Shown piece after piece: positions 59,501 to 64,000 of a DNA stretch of 64,000 nucleotides. The number at the start of each line of letters is the position of its first letter. Position 1 is the first letter of the stretch. The position numbers were made by a program, and so were the translations under genes. Under the pieces are notes generated by a model. The model searched no databases, was not told the origin of the DNA, and saw only the letters and a program-made list of their open reading frames with translations. Origin of the DNA: Norana najaformis (lineage: Eukaryota; Annelida; Clitellata; Crassiclitellata; Hormogastridae); assembly GCA_964023275.1 (NCBI GenBank), contig OZ029925.1, forward strand, positions 10,431,184 to 10,495,183, in the 5' to 3' direction.

Positions 59501-62426
59501 TAAACACATAACACAAACAGCATATACAACATAAATTGCAAGACACTTAACAGAACAACAAAAATCAGTCCTCACATGCACCAAATGACACCATCTGGCA
59601 CCAAATGACACCATCTGCATGTCCAGTATGTTACTCACCAGCCACAAGTGAATGACGCTTCTTCACAGGTGTTGCTAAAAGTGATCCCCCAGACTACATG
59701 AATAAAATGCTCTTTAGAAATGAGATTGGCAACTGAATATAAATATGGGGGACCACAGAGAAGAGACGAGTACATAGACAGTGGCAGGTGACATGAACAA
59801 AACATACTGGTACCTCAGAAAATCATTGACAATTGTGGGCAGCAAAGGATGTTTTATGAGAAGCTGCTGGTGACAGTGAAATAAAATGACTGCCCTTTGA
59901 TCTGTTTTGTGCAAGTGTATGTATGCACAAACACTGGTCAACATATGGAGTGTGTATACTTCAAATGTTTGTATACATACAGACAGTAATTAAGAACAAA
60001 ATAACAACAGGGTATCACCCAACTCTCTCTCTCCCTCTCTGTCCGTCCGTCTGTCTGTCTGTCTGTCTGTCTTTTTAGCTCCTGTTTCAAGCACATTTGT
60101 GACTTTCATGGAATTTGTAACTCTAAAGCCACTACCACATCTAATACAGCTCTGCCTAAACAAGGCCACCGGAATGCACTATTTGTAAACACTGATGATA
60201 CCCAAGGCTTCATAAGGGAAGGCAAAGTAATTGCTAAATTGAATTTATTACACACCTCTGTCAACTTTAGTCCTCAGAGGTATGACCCTTTAGCTGAAGG
60301 AAATTGCAGTTAAACTGCAGACAAGGCAACAACTGGACAACCTTTCTTATGAACTACATGGCTTGACAACAGATTGCCACTTTCACATGATGCACCAGTA
60401 TTTGAACACCAGAAGCAGAGATGAAAGGCAAATACACCTGCCATTGTACCAACCCCAGCTCTAAGGTTTGTCTCAGCATATGAAGGCGGGTGACCAGTCC
60501 TCTCCCTCGCCATGTAATCTTCCCACCAAAAGCGTACGGTCAAAGCATTCGTTATAGCTGAGTTTGCAATGAGGAAATATAAACTTGTTATCCTATGTTA
60601 TCCCTTTACTACATAACAGCAAGACTCAGTTGACCAGCCATGCAACAGCCAATTTTTATGATGGCTCAGTGACAACTTCATCACCATTAATGTGATATGG
60701 AAGCTCAAAAGTTCCCATTAACCAGCGGCTCGATGTACCATTATAGCTCATTAACGCAGAATAAAGTCAGCATTGCCCACAGAAAGCAAACAATTTCAAA
60801 AGCAAATAAATGCAACTGACGTCACTTCCATCTCACCATAAGCTTAAATTAAGACCATGGGAAATACCAAAGCTCAACGTGAGACTACAGAATTTATAGA
60901 AGCTCGGCTGGCTTTGCACTTATTTTGGCTCATGGGATCTATGTTTATGGTTTATATGCTAGGAATTAACTTGATCTTGCTTGCGTAACCATACAACTGA
61001 GGGCACTGCTAACCCAGTAACGATGTACTGTACACTCAACAGAAACTTCCAGAAGGGCTGAAGGCTAAAACTGCCAGTCCAATATTCTCCAGCTGTGCAA
61101 AGGGCATTCAGTTCTAACCGGTACACTGTAACATTGTGTTACGCAGCAATGGCATGACTAAAATTTACATCAGATGTGCCTCTGTTAGAGAAACACAAGT
61201 TAGTCACAATACTGTCTAGCTGCAAGCCACAGTAACTGCGATTGATTATTAGACTTAAAATGTCTACGAGAATTCTACATTCTGCATTAGTGAACACTGC
61301 AGGCAGTCAGCAGCTTTTGTATTGGAATACTTACCTTGAAACATTTTCAAATGTGTGTAAGATATCCTTATAAAAATCTAGACTTAAGGGATTATAGAAG
61401 ACAAGCTGAGGCCAAGGCCAGAGAGAGAAGGCTCTTGGTTCCTAGGTCTGATAGGAAATGGCCATTACACACTGCCTGATAAACGCCTCCATCAGAAGCA
61501 CAAGTCACACTCAGTCTGTCCCTCTATCTTGCTGTCTGTCTGTGTACATCTGTCTCAGTGTTCCCGTCAGTATGTCTAATTGCCTGGCTGAGTGCCTCTA
61601 TCTTCTTCTGTGTCTCTCGATGTTATCTGCAGTTCATTCATAGGAGAATTCAATATGAAAGCAAGGCTACCAGAGACCTTGAGCTGACCATGACCTATTA
61701 ATAAATCTCACAATCAATCCCTTGATCATCAATTAAACCCCACAATTTTCGTTTTGATCATGATTGTGGCAATGAACACAAGGTTTCATTGTGAGATTTC
61801 ACAATGATACATTCCTAGTAAAGCAGAACAGCATATAATTCCAAATGATAGGATAACCAGAGAGCAGCAAAAAGCGTGCCTGCTAGCACGTGGATTGGGC
61901 AGGCTCTGGCCTATCCTGAGACAGTGAATGCATAGGGATCTCTCAGATTTCCAAAAACACAGTAACAGTCTGGACCCACCAAATGACACTTTGACATTAG
62001 TTAATGTTGCTACAGAAAAATAAAAATATAACAAATAAATAAGTAAATTCGTTAGGCTAGAAACTTGTCTACTTTAGAGCATTATTATTGCCAATTCAAA
62101 GCAGTTCAATTCAAAACAATTATTTTTTCTATTGGATATGACAAACAAGCCAGAGATATGGTAGCCTTACGCAAATCCTTTAGGTCAGAGATATCTTCAT
62201 GTTAGATCATTCCTATTGCCAACTCCAAAAATACTGCACAGCTTATCATGGAAAACATAATAATGATGCCAACCTGTTGTTGATGTGGTTGTGGCCTGCC
62301 TGCTGCTGCTGCTGCTGGACGTGGCTGTCCGTCCAGGTGCTGAACTAACTGCCGGTACGCTGCCTCTCTTGGGTGCTTTTGACACCCCGGACAAACGCAT
62401 GAAGTCCAGCTCATCTTCGCTTTTGC
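31266..62426 (-). CDS. CLASP: CLASP, microtubule plus-end CLIP-associating protein (29 exons seen, 5' end outside window)
   Basis: CLASP binds tubulin and EB1 through TOG domains and Ser-x-Ile-Pro motifs and promotes microtubule rescue. Twenty-nine exons, listed individually below, splice in phase to about 1216 residues plus stop (1217 codons) when the short form of the first visible exon is used. TOG2 spans exons 3-9 (DLRSQVVREACITI, SVLPSLISLIPNSAKIMSSS, THVLERHIAVLQ). A Ser/Arg-rich linker spans exons 9-14 and includes TGIP, an EB1-binding TxIP motif. TOG3 spans exons 15-20 (LLALQNLL, FSRMFHDPHGKVFSVYMETL, RIITWTTEPKSVEVRK, NTPEFSVMLSVLPKTFQ). The C-terminal TOG4/CLIP-interacting region spans exons 24-29 (LSNHNER, LLMLLETLGDND, KTLEAHKD-like TLDAHKDPIKE, SSVRKASVVCLVAIYLCVGE). 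TOG1 and the start codon were not found. The one-gene state fits an invertebrate that predates the CLASP1/CLASP2 split, which is an inference. Confidence 0.94.
31740..31820 (-). repeat. tRNA-derived SINE head
   Basis: On the minus strand GGTTAGCTCATTGGTTA (31793-31809, A-box) is followed by GCAGTTCACATACCG (31743-31757, B-box-like). In a CLASP intron. Confidence 0.55.
32067..32183 (-). CDS. CLASP: CLASP exon 28 (C-terminal TOG)
   Basis: GYENSQSSVRKASVVCLVAI to RPFLQDLHGSK. Phase 0 at both ends. Confidence 0.96.
32933..33139 (-). CDS. CLASP: CLASP exon 27 (C-terminal TOG)
   Basis: VTRAAEECITLMARIVPPSR to VIALLPDMIPGLLK, including PVNLAAVKM. Confidence 0.95.
33221..33333 (+). repeat. SINE family 1, partial copy
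   Basis: Starts at the B-box-like AGGATCAAGCTTCC and shares AGGGACCTTCAGCAAAT and GCTCAGCACCATCGACTGAT with the copies at 42134, 52078 and 58968. Antisense to CLASP. Confidence 0.75.
33613..33741 (-). CDS. CLASP: CLASP exon 26 (C-terminal TOG)
   Basis: GHIRALTLRVLAEFLRCMPD to TMRTLDAHKDPIKE. Phase 0 at both ends. Confidence 0.95.
34536..34662 (-). CDS. CLASP: CLASP exon 25 (C-terminal TOG)
   Basis: EEERKSALLVLMKKAREEGS to FNAVLLMLLETLGDND. Confidence 0.94.
35124..35190 (-). CDS. CLASP: CLASP exon 24 (C-terminal TOG start)
   Basis: VKLEQGDMIQDILVELSNHN and E; ends in R. ELSNHNER is nearly invariant. The intron upstream of it (35191-38138) holds the 2.3-kb transposon. Confidence 0.94.
35799..35836 (+). 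promoter_or_regulatory. Promoter of the transposon: paired CRE-like sites and TATA box
   Basis: TGACGTAAG and TGACGTCAG form an imperfect palindrome (35799-35822), followed by TATATAAA at 35829-35836. The TATA box is 116 bp upstream of the ATG at 35952. Motif-based inference. Confidence 0.55.
35952..37562 (+). CDS. Transposase-like protein with Cys clusters (uncharacterised dispersed family), C-terminus frameshifted
   Basis: This is 536 codons, starting MPRKCVNTVDNFCYICGEVT. I recall the MPRKC family as a multi-copy uncharacterised protein in many invertebrate genomes; I cannot give it an official name. Cysteines at 13, 16, 42, 56, 57, 60, 93 and 96 suggest an N-terminal zinc-binding module. 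An acidic Ser-rich stretch lies at 144-170. The core has FVDSS (D264), CGDLKVV (D318), then CFLCEWDSR (C337, C340) and SDEHGERFH (E513/E516). The D...D-CxxC...E order resembles RNase H-fold transposases, which is an inference. Near 37525 a small deletion shifts the frame and the product ends early. The downstream +1 frame (from about 37526 to a stop near 37640) continues with MLADYCWTLRRDAPEQLYKR, the expected end. It lies antisense in a CLASP intron. Confidence 0.85.
   Translation: MPRKCVNTVDNFCYICGEVTFANQKKSITYQVKKAYHAYFECKVGDQDKPWAPHICCATCTTQLSQWLNGKRPSMPFAVPMVWREQSNHVDDCYFCLLPPLSGGITKQKKSTIVYPNIPSALRPVPHGDGLPIPEPPAEYIFLDSSDEDKGEPTCSSPGSSACSDPDFHCGASSTPHRITQEELNDLVRDLDLSKNKAELLGSRLQQWNLLEEDVTITSYRKRHQQLEPFFMKEGNLVFCSNIDDLMNALQITHDPQEWRLFVDSSTLSLKAVLLHNGNRLPSIPLAHAVHMKETYDNLKQLLHCIDYNRYKWHLCGDLKVVAILMGLQQGYTKYMCFLCEWDSRARELHYVRKEWTPRQNVAVGQKNIQHPALVEVHKILLPPFHIKLGLVKNFVKAMDRTSPAFRYLHEKFPRLGEAKIKEGVFVGPQIRELFKDDRFNNLLEGDAKQAWNAFRLVSTDFLGNVRAENYKELVEDMLKQYQKFRCNMSLKMHFLHSHLDFFPDNCGMVSDEHGERFHQDIATKVPGKMVHYNVG
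38139..38199 (-). CDS. CLASP: CLASP exon 23
   Basis: ENFALKMENHLGSEESFFSE. Strong donor G|GTGAGT. Confidence 0.85.
38518..38567. repeat. TA/CA microsatellite
   Basis: Mixed TATG, (TA)n and (CA)n tract in a CLASP intron. Confidence 0.85.
39119..39437 (-). CDS. CLASP: CLASP exon 22 (linker, largest exon)
   Basis: LTRDGTEVGSPNTIDIYDSI to QQFISPNSYLEQ, 106 codons, Pro/Ser-rich and weakly conserved. Splice phase fits both neighbours. Confidence 0.85.
39686..39750 (-). repeat. tRNA-derived SINE head
   Basis: The minus strand shows GGTGGTCTATCGTTAGTATG (A-box region), then GATCTAATGGTTGTGGGCTTG with a B-box-like GGGCTTGAGCTG at 39691-39703. The end of the same unit occurs on the plus strand at about 30197-30240. 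Confidence 0.55.
40124..40260 (-). CDS. CLASP: CLASP exon 21 (linker)
   Basis: EGANRILQNRLRGSGQDGDL to ALFRYKMSAAG. Follows TOG3 directly as in the family. Confidence 0.9.
40948..40997. repeat. (TGAA)n microsatellite
   Basis: Two runs of TGAA separated by AAACATCA, ending 18 bp from the CLASP exon 20 donor side. Confidence 0.85.
41015..41097 (-). CDS. CLASP: CLASP exon 20 (TOG3 end)
   Basis: QAVLIALYNLNTPEFSVMLS and VLPKTFQ. With the alternative acceptor the exon ends at 41101 and adds Ala codons. Confidence 0.9.
41679..41826 (-). CDS. CLASP: CLASP exon 19 (TOG3)
   Basis: VKVSMLMYLHGLIQLMNPSD to RIITWTTEPKSVEVRKA. The donor is uncertain: GT at 41677-41678 (used here) or GC four bases upstream in transcript order (exon low end 41683). 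Confidence 0.9.
42134..42312 (+). repeat. SINE family 1, full copy (tRNA-derived)
   Basis: A-box-like TAGCTGATTGGTT, B-box GGGTTCAAGCCTCC, then a body with GACAGTTACTGTGTAGGGAC and GCTCAGCACCATAGACTGAT, and an AATAATAAT end. Antisense to CLASP. Confidence 0.8.
43496..43574 (-). CDS. CLASP: CLASP exon 18 (TOG3)
   Basis: SAFPSSNQFVLLSKFLIDQT and QSPNLK. The FxxDQTQxPNLK motif is a CLASP hallmark. This exon is only 79 bp. Confidence 0.93.
44266..44493 (-). CDS. CLASP: CLASP exon 17 (TOG3)
   Basis: RSELKKVSDIFSRMFHDPHG to GADLLASVQAKVQRALEVV. Ends two bases into an Arg codon. Confidence 0.95.
44823..44926 (-). CDS. CLASP: CLASP exon 16 (TOG3)
   Basis: DMSEIISCLSSGAWGDRRDG and LLALQNLLNNNRTL. 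Donor AC|GTGAGT. Confidence 0.94.
45540..46732 (+). mobile_element. CR1/L2-type LINE remnant, second family, with (ATTC)n tail
   Basis: Broken ORF2: SWLSSYLSDCSQTIRIG, TGVPQGSVPGPILF, QQYADDTQLYIALS (YADD kept), then a shift, SRLDYANSI, LQRVQNLAARLV, LHWLPVSRRIDFKI and FCSASPVIWNNIPFSICSAP to the stop at 46608-46610. A 29-bp tandem duplication at 45807-45864 causes one frameshift. The 5' part including the endonuclease is absent. The element ends in (ATTC)n 27 bp from the CLASP exon 15 donor. It is a different family from the 13.6-17.1 kb pair, with a different tail and divergent protein. Confidence 0.9.
46760..46876 (-). CDS. CLASP: CLASP exon 15 (acidic stretch before TOG3)
   Basis: HRPKGKSSGDTFDSDDAASE to WVCGRQLTE. 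Donor GAG|GTCATT. A LINE tail ends 27 bp beyond the donor. Confidence 0.88.
47168..47289 (-). CDS. CLASP: CLASP exon 14 (linker end)
   Basis: RERRFSGHSGVATKQRSRAT to VLLQGEDSEAAVADAF. The EAAVADA motif is conserved in CLASP. Confidence 0.92.
47340..47450 (+). repeat. Dispersed repeat tail with GGCACTATATAAA and (TACA)n
   Basis: GCAAAGGCACTATATAAATT followed by CAGATACATACATACATG. Similar ends occur at 57170-57230 (+), 24170-24210 (+), about 21500 (-), about 38870 (-) and about 40700 (-). Probably the 3' end of a LINE/SINE family. Confidence 0.55.
47640..47830 (-). mobile_element. LINE ORF2 C-terminal relic
   Basis: The minus strand reads RSFDVVGPSF, a stop in place of the Trp, then NSLLSDLRHALLGLTCLYS. 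This is the CR1/L2 C-terminal motif. Only about 45 codons remain. Confidence 0.7.
48060..48224 (-). CDS. CLASP: CLASP exon 13 (Ser/Arg linker with TxIP EB1-binding motif)
   Basis: GSRSTSPAARLSY to KTKTGIPKSQGSSREGSPTR. TGIP (about 48108-48119) fits the S/T-x-I-P rule for EB1 binding, with the usual basic and Ser context. Confidence 0.92.
48835..48948 (-). CDS. CLASP: CLASP exon 12 (Ser/Arg linker)
   Basis: RPRKTSLTGGLATSPAHTAS and ERSRSRSRVGVSQSQ, the Arg/Ser stretch with the conserved VSQSQ. Confidence 0.9.
49030..49275 (+). mobile_element. LINE ORF2 C-terminal relic
   Basis: The plus strand reads NNFVWSLWNKLLSIL, stop, then SLPPFHNCFKTILFDHGFEL to SLKEALYKFVITIT. It ends in AGGCTCTATACAAATTTG and a CAATAA tail. 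Confidence 0.65.
49497..49568. repeat. CA/CCCA-rich microsatellite
   Basis: (CA)n passing into (CCCA)n and CCCACC repeats in a CLASP intron. Confidence 0.85.
51271..51408 (-). CDS. CLASP: CLASP exon 11 (linker)
   Basis: GVDGVRPKQSSSAVDLVSLG to CTQHSNYGSL. Contains SSSAVDL, as in other CLASP linkers. Strong splice sites. Confidence 0.85.
51627..51920. repeat. Large inverted repeat
   Basis: Arms of about 120 bp, 51627-51750 and 51800-51920, surround a 49-bp loop. The innermost 35 bp (51716-51750 and 51800-51834) are perfectly complementary and contain ACCTGACCTGGAAAGGGTTA. Pairing continues outward with scattered mismatches. Confidence 0.9.
51902..52066 (-). mobile_element. LINE ORF2 C-terminal relic next to the inverted repeat
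   Basis: The minus strand reads RPRPQWIDSINEDMIGLGLN then LTSDQKEWMSFIHSHQ and a stop near 51902. This is the RPxxxWxDxxxxDxxxLGL...W...I pattern found at the end of several LINE ORF2 proteins. Confidence 0.65.
52078..52260 (+). repeat. SINE family 1, full copy (tRNA-derived)
   Basis: A-box-like TAGCCGAATGGTTTCAG, degraded B-box ATTTGAGCCCCC, body GACAGTTACTGTGTAGGGAC and GAGCAAGTCCTTTATG, tail AATAATAATAA. Antisense to CLASP. Confidence 0.8.
52306..52361 (-). CDS. CLASP: CLASP exon 10 (linker)
   Basis: RCSSALGQPMHRTVTDSS. This short linker exon has one spare base at each end that fits its neighbours. Confidence 0.75.
52966..53190 (-). CDS. CLASP: CLASP exon 9 (TOG2 end, linker)
   Basis: AFWAFSEHFKGQADSLLSSL is followed by a Ser/Gln-rich linker to STERGPSAGT. 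Donor ACAGT|GTAAGC. Confidence 0.92.
53361..53470 (-). repeat. SINE with (TTAC)n tail, copy 2
   Basis: The minus strand has a B-box-like GGGTTCAAGTATCC, then CATATGGCATGTTAACAAAT, GCA and (TTAC)3. Better preserved than the copy at 12103. Confidence 0.7.
54070..54207 (-). CDS. CLASP: CLASP exon 8 (TOG2)
   Basis: QCCEFLYQIVHTWPTHVLER to GIGDADSDARVFSR. Ends two bases into a Lys codon. Confidence 0.94.
54990..55060 (-). CDS. CLASP: CLASP exon 7 (TOG2)
   Basis: HTHFLRLIPIITGNHASKSS and VIR. The HTHxxRLIPxIT motif is diagnostic. Confidence 0.94.
55632..55767 (-). CDS. CLASP: CLASP exon 6 (TOG2)
   Basis: FMAQDLGKEFGHFAESVLPS and LISLIPNSAKIMSSSATICI. The acceptor TTCAG|G at 55768 gives the family-length helix. 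Confidence 0.92.
56271..56416 (-). CDS. CLASP: CLASP exon 5 (TOG2)
   Basis: LKEVRACFFAGAKDHSDF to KDLRSQVVREACITI. Ends two bases into an Ala codon, donor GC|GTGAGT. Confidence 0.93.
56525..56590 (-). repeat. tRNA-derived SINE head or tRNA pseudogene
   Basis: Minus-strand TCTAGTATTTAGCATA (A-box region, 56565-56580) and a perfect-looking B-box GGGTTCAAATCCC (56529-56541). No matching acceptor stem was found by eye. Confidence 0.55.
56711..56803 (-). CDS. CLASP: CLASP exon 4 (TOG2 start)
   Basis: IFSAKELTERVTRIREVLSD and PNLDWNKRVDT. Phase 0 at both ends. Confidence 0.92.
57319..57392 (-). CDS. CLASP: CLASP exon 3
   Basis: SSNAPVCVDEDIFIKQFDQV and TKIN. The VDEDxFIKxF motif precedes TOG2 in the family. 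Confidence 0.88.
57393..59638 (-). other. CLASP intron between exons 2 and 3
   Basis: 2.2 kb with the SINE copy at 58968-59165 and a 19-bp two-copy tandem repeat at 59578-59618. No exon recognised. Confidence 0.6.
58968..59165 (+). repeat. SINE family 1 copy with internal duplication
   Basis: A-box-like TAGCCAAATGGTTGGAG, B-box-like GGTTTAAGCCTCC, GTGTAGGGACCTTGAAAATC, and GCTCAGCACCATTGA present twice. Antisense to CLASP. Confidence 0.78.
59639..59693 (-). CDS. CLASP: CLASP exon 2
   Basis: SGGSLLATPVKKRHSLVA, acceptor GTAG|TCT, donor CTG|GTGAGT one base into a Gly codon. Basic linker before TOG2. Confidence 0.85.
59694..62273 (-). other. CLASP intron between exons 1 and 2
   Basis: 2.6 kb. 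It contains the CT/GTCT microsatellite at 60022-60073. A 23-nt microexon candidate at 60438-60460 is discussed in the findings. Nothing else recognised. Confidence 0.55.
60022..60073. repeat. (CT)n and (GTCT)n microsatellite
   Basis: CTCTCT tract passing through GTCCGTCC to (GTCT)n. Confidence 0.9.
62274..62426 (-). CDS. CLASP: CLASP exon 1 of those visible (Ser/Thr-rich, after TOG1)
   Basis: GKSEDELDFMRLSGVSKAPK onward, then a Ser/Thr run. It begins two bases into a codon, so upstream exons exist. Donor CAG|GTTGGC at 62274 gives a phase that does not fit the next exon. An internal donor GCA|GTTAGT ending the exon at 62350 does fit. Confidence 0.75.
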
Positions 62427-64000
62427 CTATTATAATAACAATGAAGGCACCAGTTGAAGAATAACTCTGCAAACACCATACACTCTTAAATTAAGAGTAA
62501 TGTCTAGAAACAGCAGACAATAATGTTGCCAGAATGCCCCCAAAGACATAGCTGCCAGTTACAATGCACCGTTGTAGTGAAACAGAGATGCCACTGCATG
62601 CCAGACAGTCAAGTCACTTTTCACAGTAAACAGACAAAACCATCAGACAGTAGGTGATGTTGAATGTGCTTTGACTCCAGACAGCTTGTGTCCATTATGA
62701 ATCTTTACACACAACTGGTACCTCGATATATAACCAGAAAACACCTCAATCTAGTTGGCTAGTAGCAATGTATTCAGTATTTACAGAGATTTCATGGCTG
62801 CCTGGGCTGTTGTCATGTACCTTACCATACAATTGTTACATATCTGGTAATTACAGCCACCCCTCAGTTGGTTATATTACTGGTGACTATCAAAAAAAGG
62901 GTGTGCTCCATAGTGACAACTTTTCTGCTTTCTGCTTAGTTTAGCATATCTGTACTTAAAAAGAGGTAGAAACAGAGTTTATGCTTTATGTATAAAATTT
63001 TAAGAAGATTATTCTGTGTTGTAAAGTGACTAAATAATGATGCACCATAATCAACAAACACACCTAGACTGCTATATTACTGAACTAACATAGTTGAGGA
63101 AAACATCCAGCTGAGAAAAACTACTACAGTTTCTGATCAAACGAAATGATGGAATACATACAGTTAAGCAACTACTGCACAAGTGACAGATCATACTTAA
63201 GGACAGCTTCCTTTTAGGAAGCTTTCAGCCAAACAGTCTCACTGCAGCTTGATTAGAATATTCGCTGCACTTCAGCCTTATGCACTTATAACAAGCTCCT
63301 AAGTAGCATCATCGTCACACCCGTTTAGAAAAATTTCTGAGTTGTGCAAGCTTGCAGATGTCTTTAGAAAAAGGCATTTCCTGTAATATATAGGGATGCT
63401 TATACAGTACCACTTCAATGAAACTCTTCATGGCCATCTAGCAACCATGGAGCAGATGCTCATCAGGTGCTCACTGAATAAATGAGGGCCATGTATGGTT
63501 CAGAAGTTCTTGGCAAAGTTACCAGGCAACCTAAGGAGTCATATCAATGATCGGATGACTAAACTTCCTTAACAATCTCTTCAGATTCTGTATACGCAAA
63601 GGTAGACTTGTTCTTAAAAAAGAAAATTCGGGGTCACAAACGGAGTTCAATTGAAACCACACGTTTTATTCCACCAGATAAGAAAAACAAGCCAGAGATA
63701 AGACTGCTTTTTCCACTCTTTTCTGGTCACTCCTATCCATTTACCATTTGCCCCAAGATAACACCCCACAACAGCAAAATGTGTAGTCCCGGTAAACCAT
63801 GAGAAACAGCCGATTGCACAAATCTAATCACCGGGATTTCAGGCTGATTAAATGGATATCCCATCCAGTACAGTTCACAGACAAATAATTAATACAGGAA
63901 CAAAAATCTAGGAGCTGAGTAACACTATGCATAACGTCATGCAAATGACGCCATTGCCACACGATCCCCTGCCCATCTGATAACATGATAGTGGAATACA
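62427..64000 (-). other. CLASP intron or upstream region to the window edge
   Basis: No exon for TOG1 was recognised. Because the first visible exon starts inside a codon, the transcript must continue upstream of 62426. Confidence 0.55.

Overview
This is a window of animal nuclear DNA. It is AT-rich and intron-dense, full of LINE, SINE and DNA-transposon remnants, and shows no sign of operons, ribosome binding sites or other prokaryotic structure. The three host genes are conserved metazoan families (MAEA, a BTB-BACK-Kelch protein, CLASP) spread over many short exons with GT-AG introns. CR1/L2-type LINEs, tRNA-derived SINEs and an uncharacterised zinc-cluster transposase-like family suggest a non-vertebrate metazoan. 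The sequence alone does not allow a phylum to be named.

Layout. 1-6076 is non-coding flank with one 5'-truncated LINE tail. 6077-13063 (minus) is a complete nine-exon MAEA gene, the RING-like subunit of the CTLH/GID E3 ubiquitin ligase, 389 aa. 13566-17075 holds two nearly identical LINE fragments head to head, separated by about 470 bp that includes a GTTAC-rich degenerate repeat. 17076-22084 is flank with a 579-bp tandem duplication. 22085-27555 (minus) is a complete two-exon BTB-BACK-Kelch gene, 637 aa; its intron carries a 534-bp hAT-like non-autonomous element with 8-bp target duplications. 27556-31265 is intergenic. From 31266 to beyond the right edge (minus) runs CLASP, a microtubule plus-end protein. 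Twenty-nine exons covering TOG2, the Ser/Arg linker with a TxIP motif, TOG3 and the C-terminal TOG4 region were placed and phase-checked. The exons upstream of 62426 (TOG1 and start) lie outside the window or were not found.

CLASP introns host most of the mobile DNA: a 2.3-kb TIR element with a 536-codon transposase-like ORF (35952-37562) and its own TATA promoter, several LINE remnants, at least four same-strand copies of one SINE, and a large inverted repeat at 51627-51925. The most unusual item is the 35.5-37.8 kb element. Its protein has Cys clusters and D...D-CxxC...E spacing that suggests an RNase H-fold transposase of a poorly described family. Its last ~40 codons are shifted by a small deletion.

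The host genes share a strand but no evident pathway: MAEA and BTB-Kelch proteins both act in ubiquitin ligases, and CLASP acts on the cytoskeleton. All gene models were built by eye from translated similarity, splice sites and phase; no database search was run.
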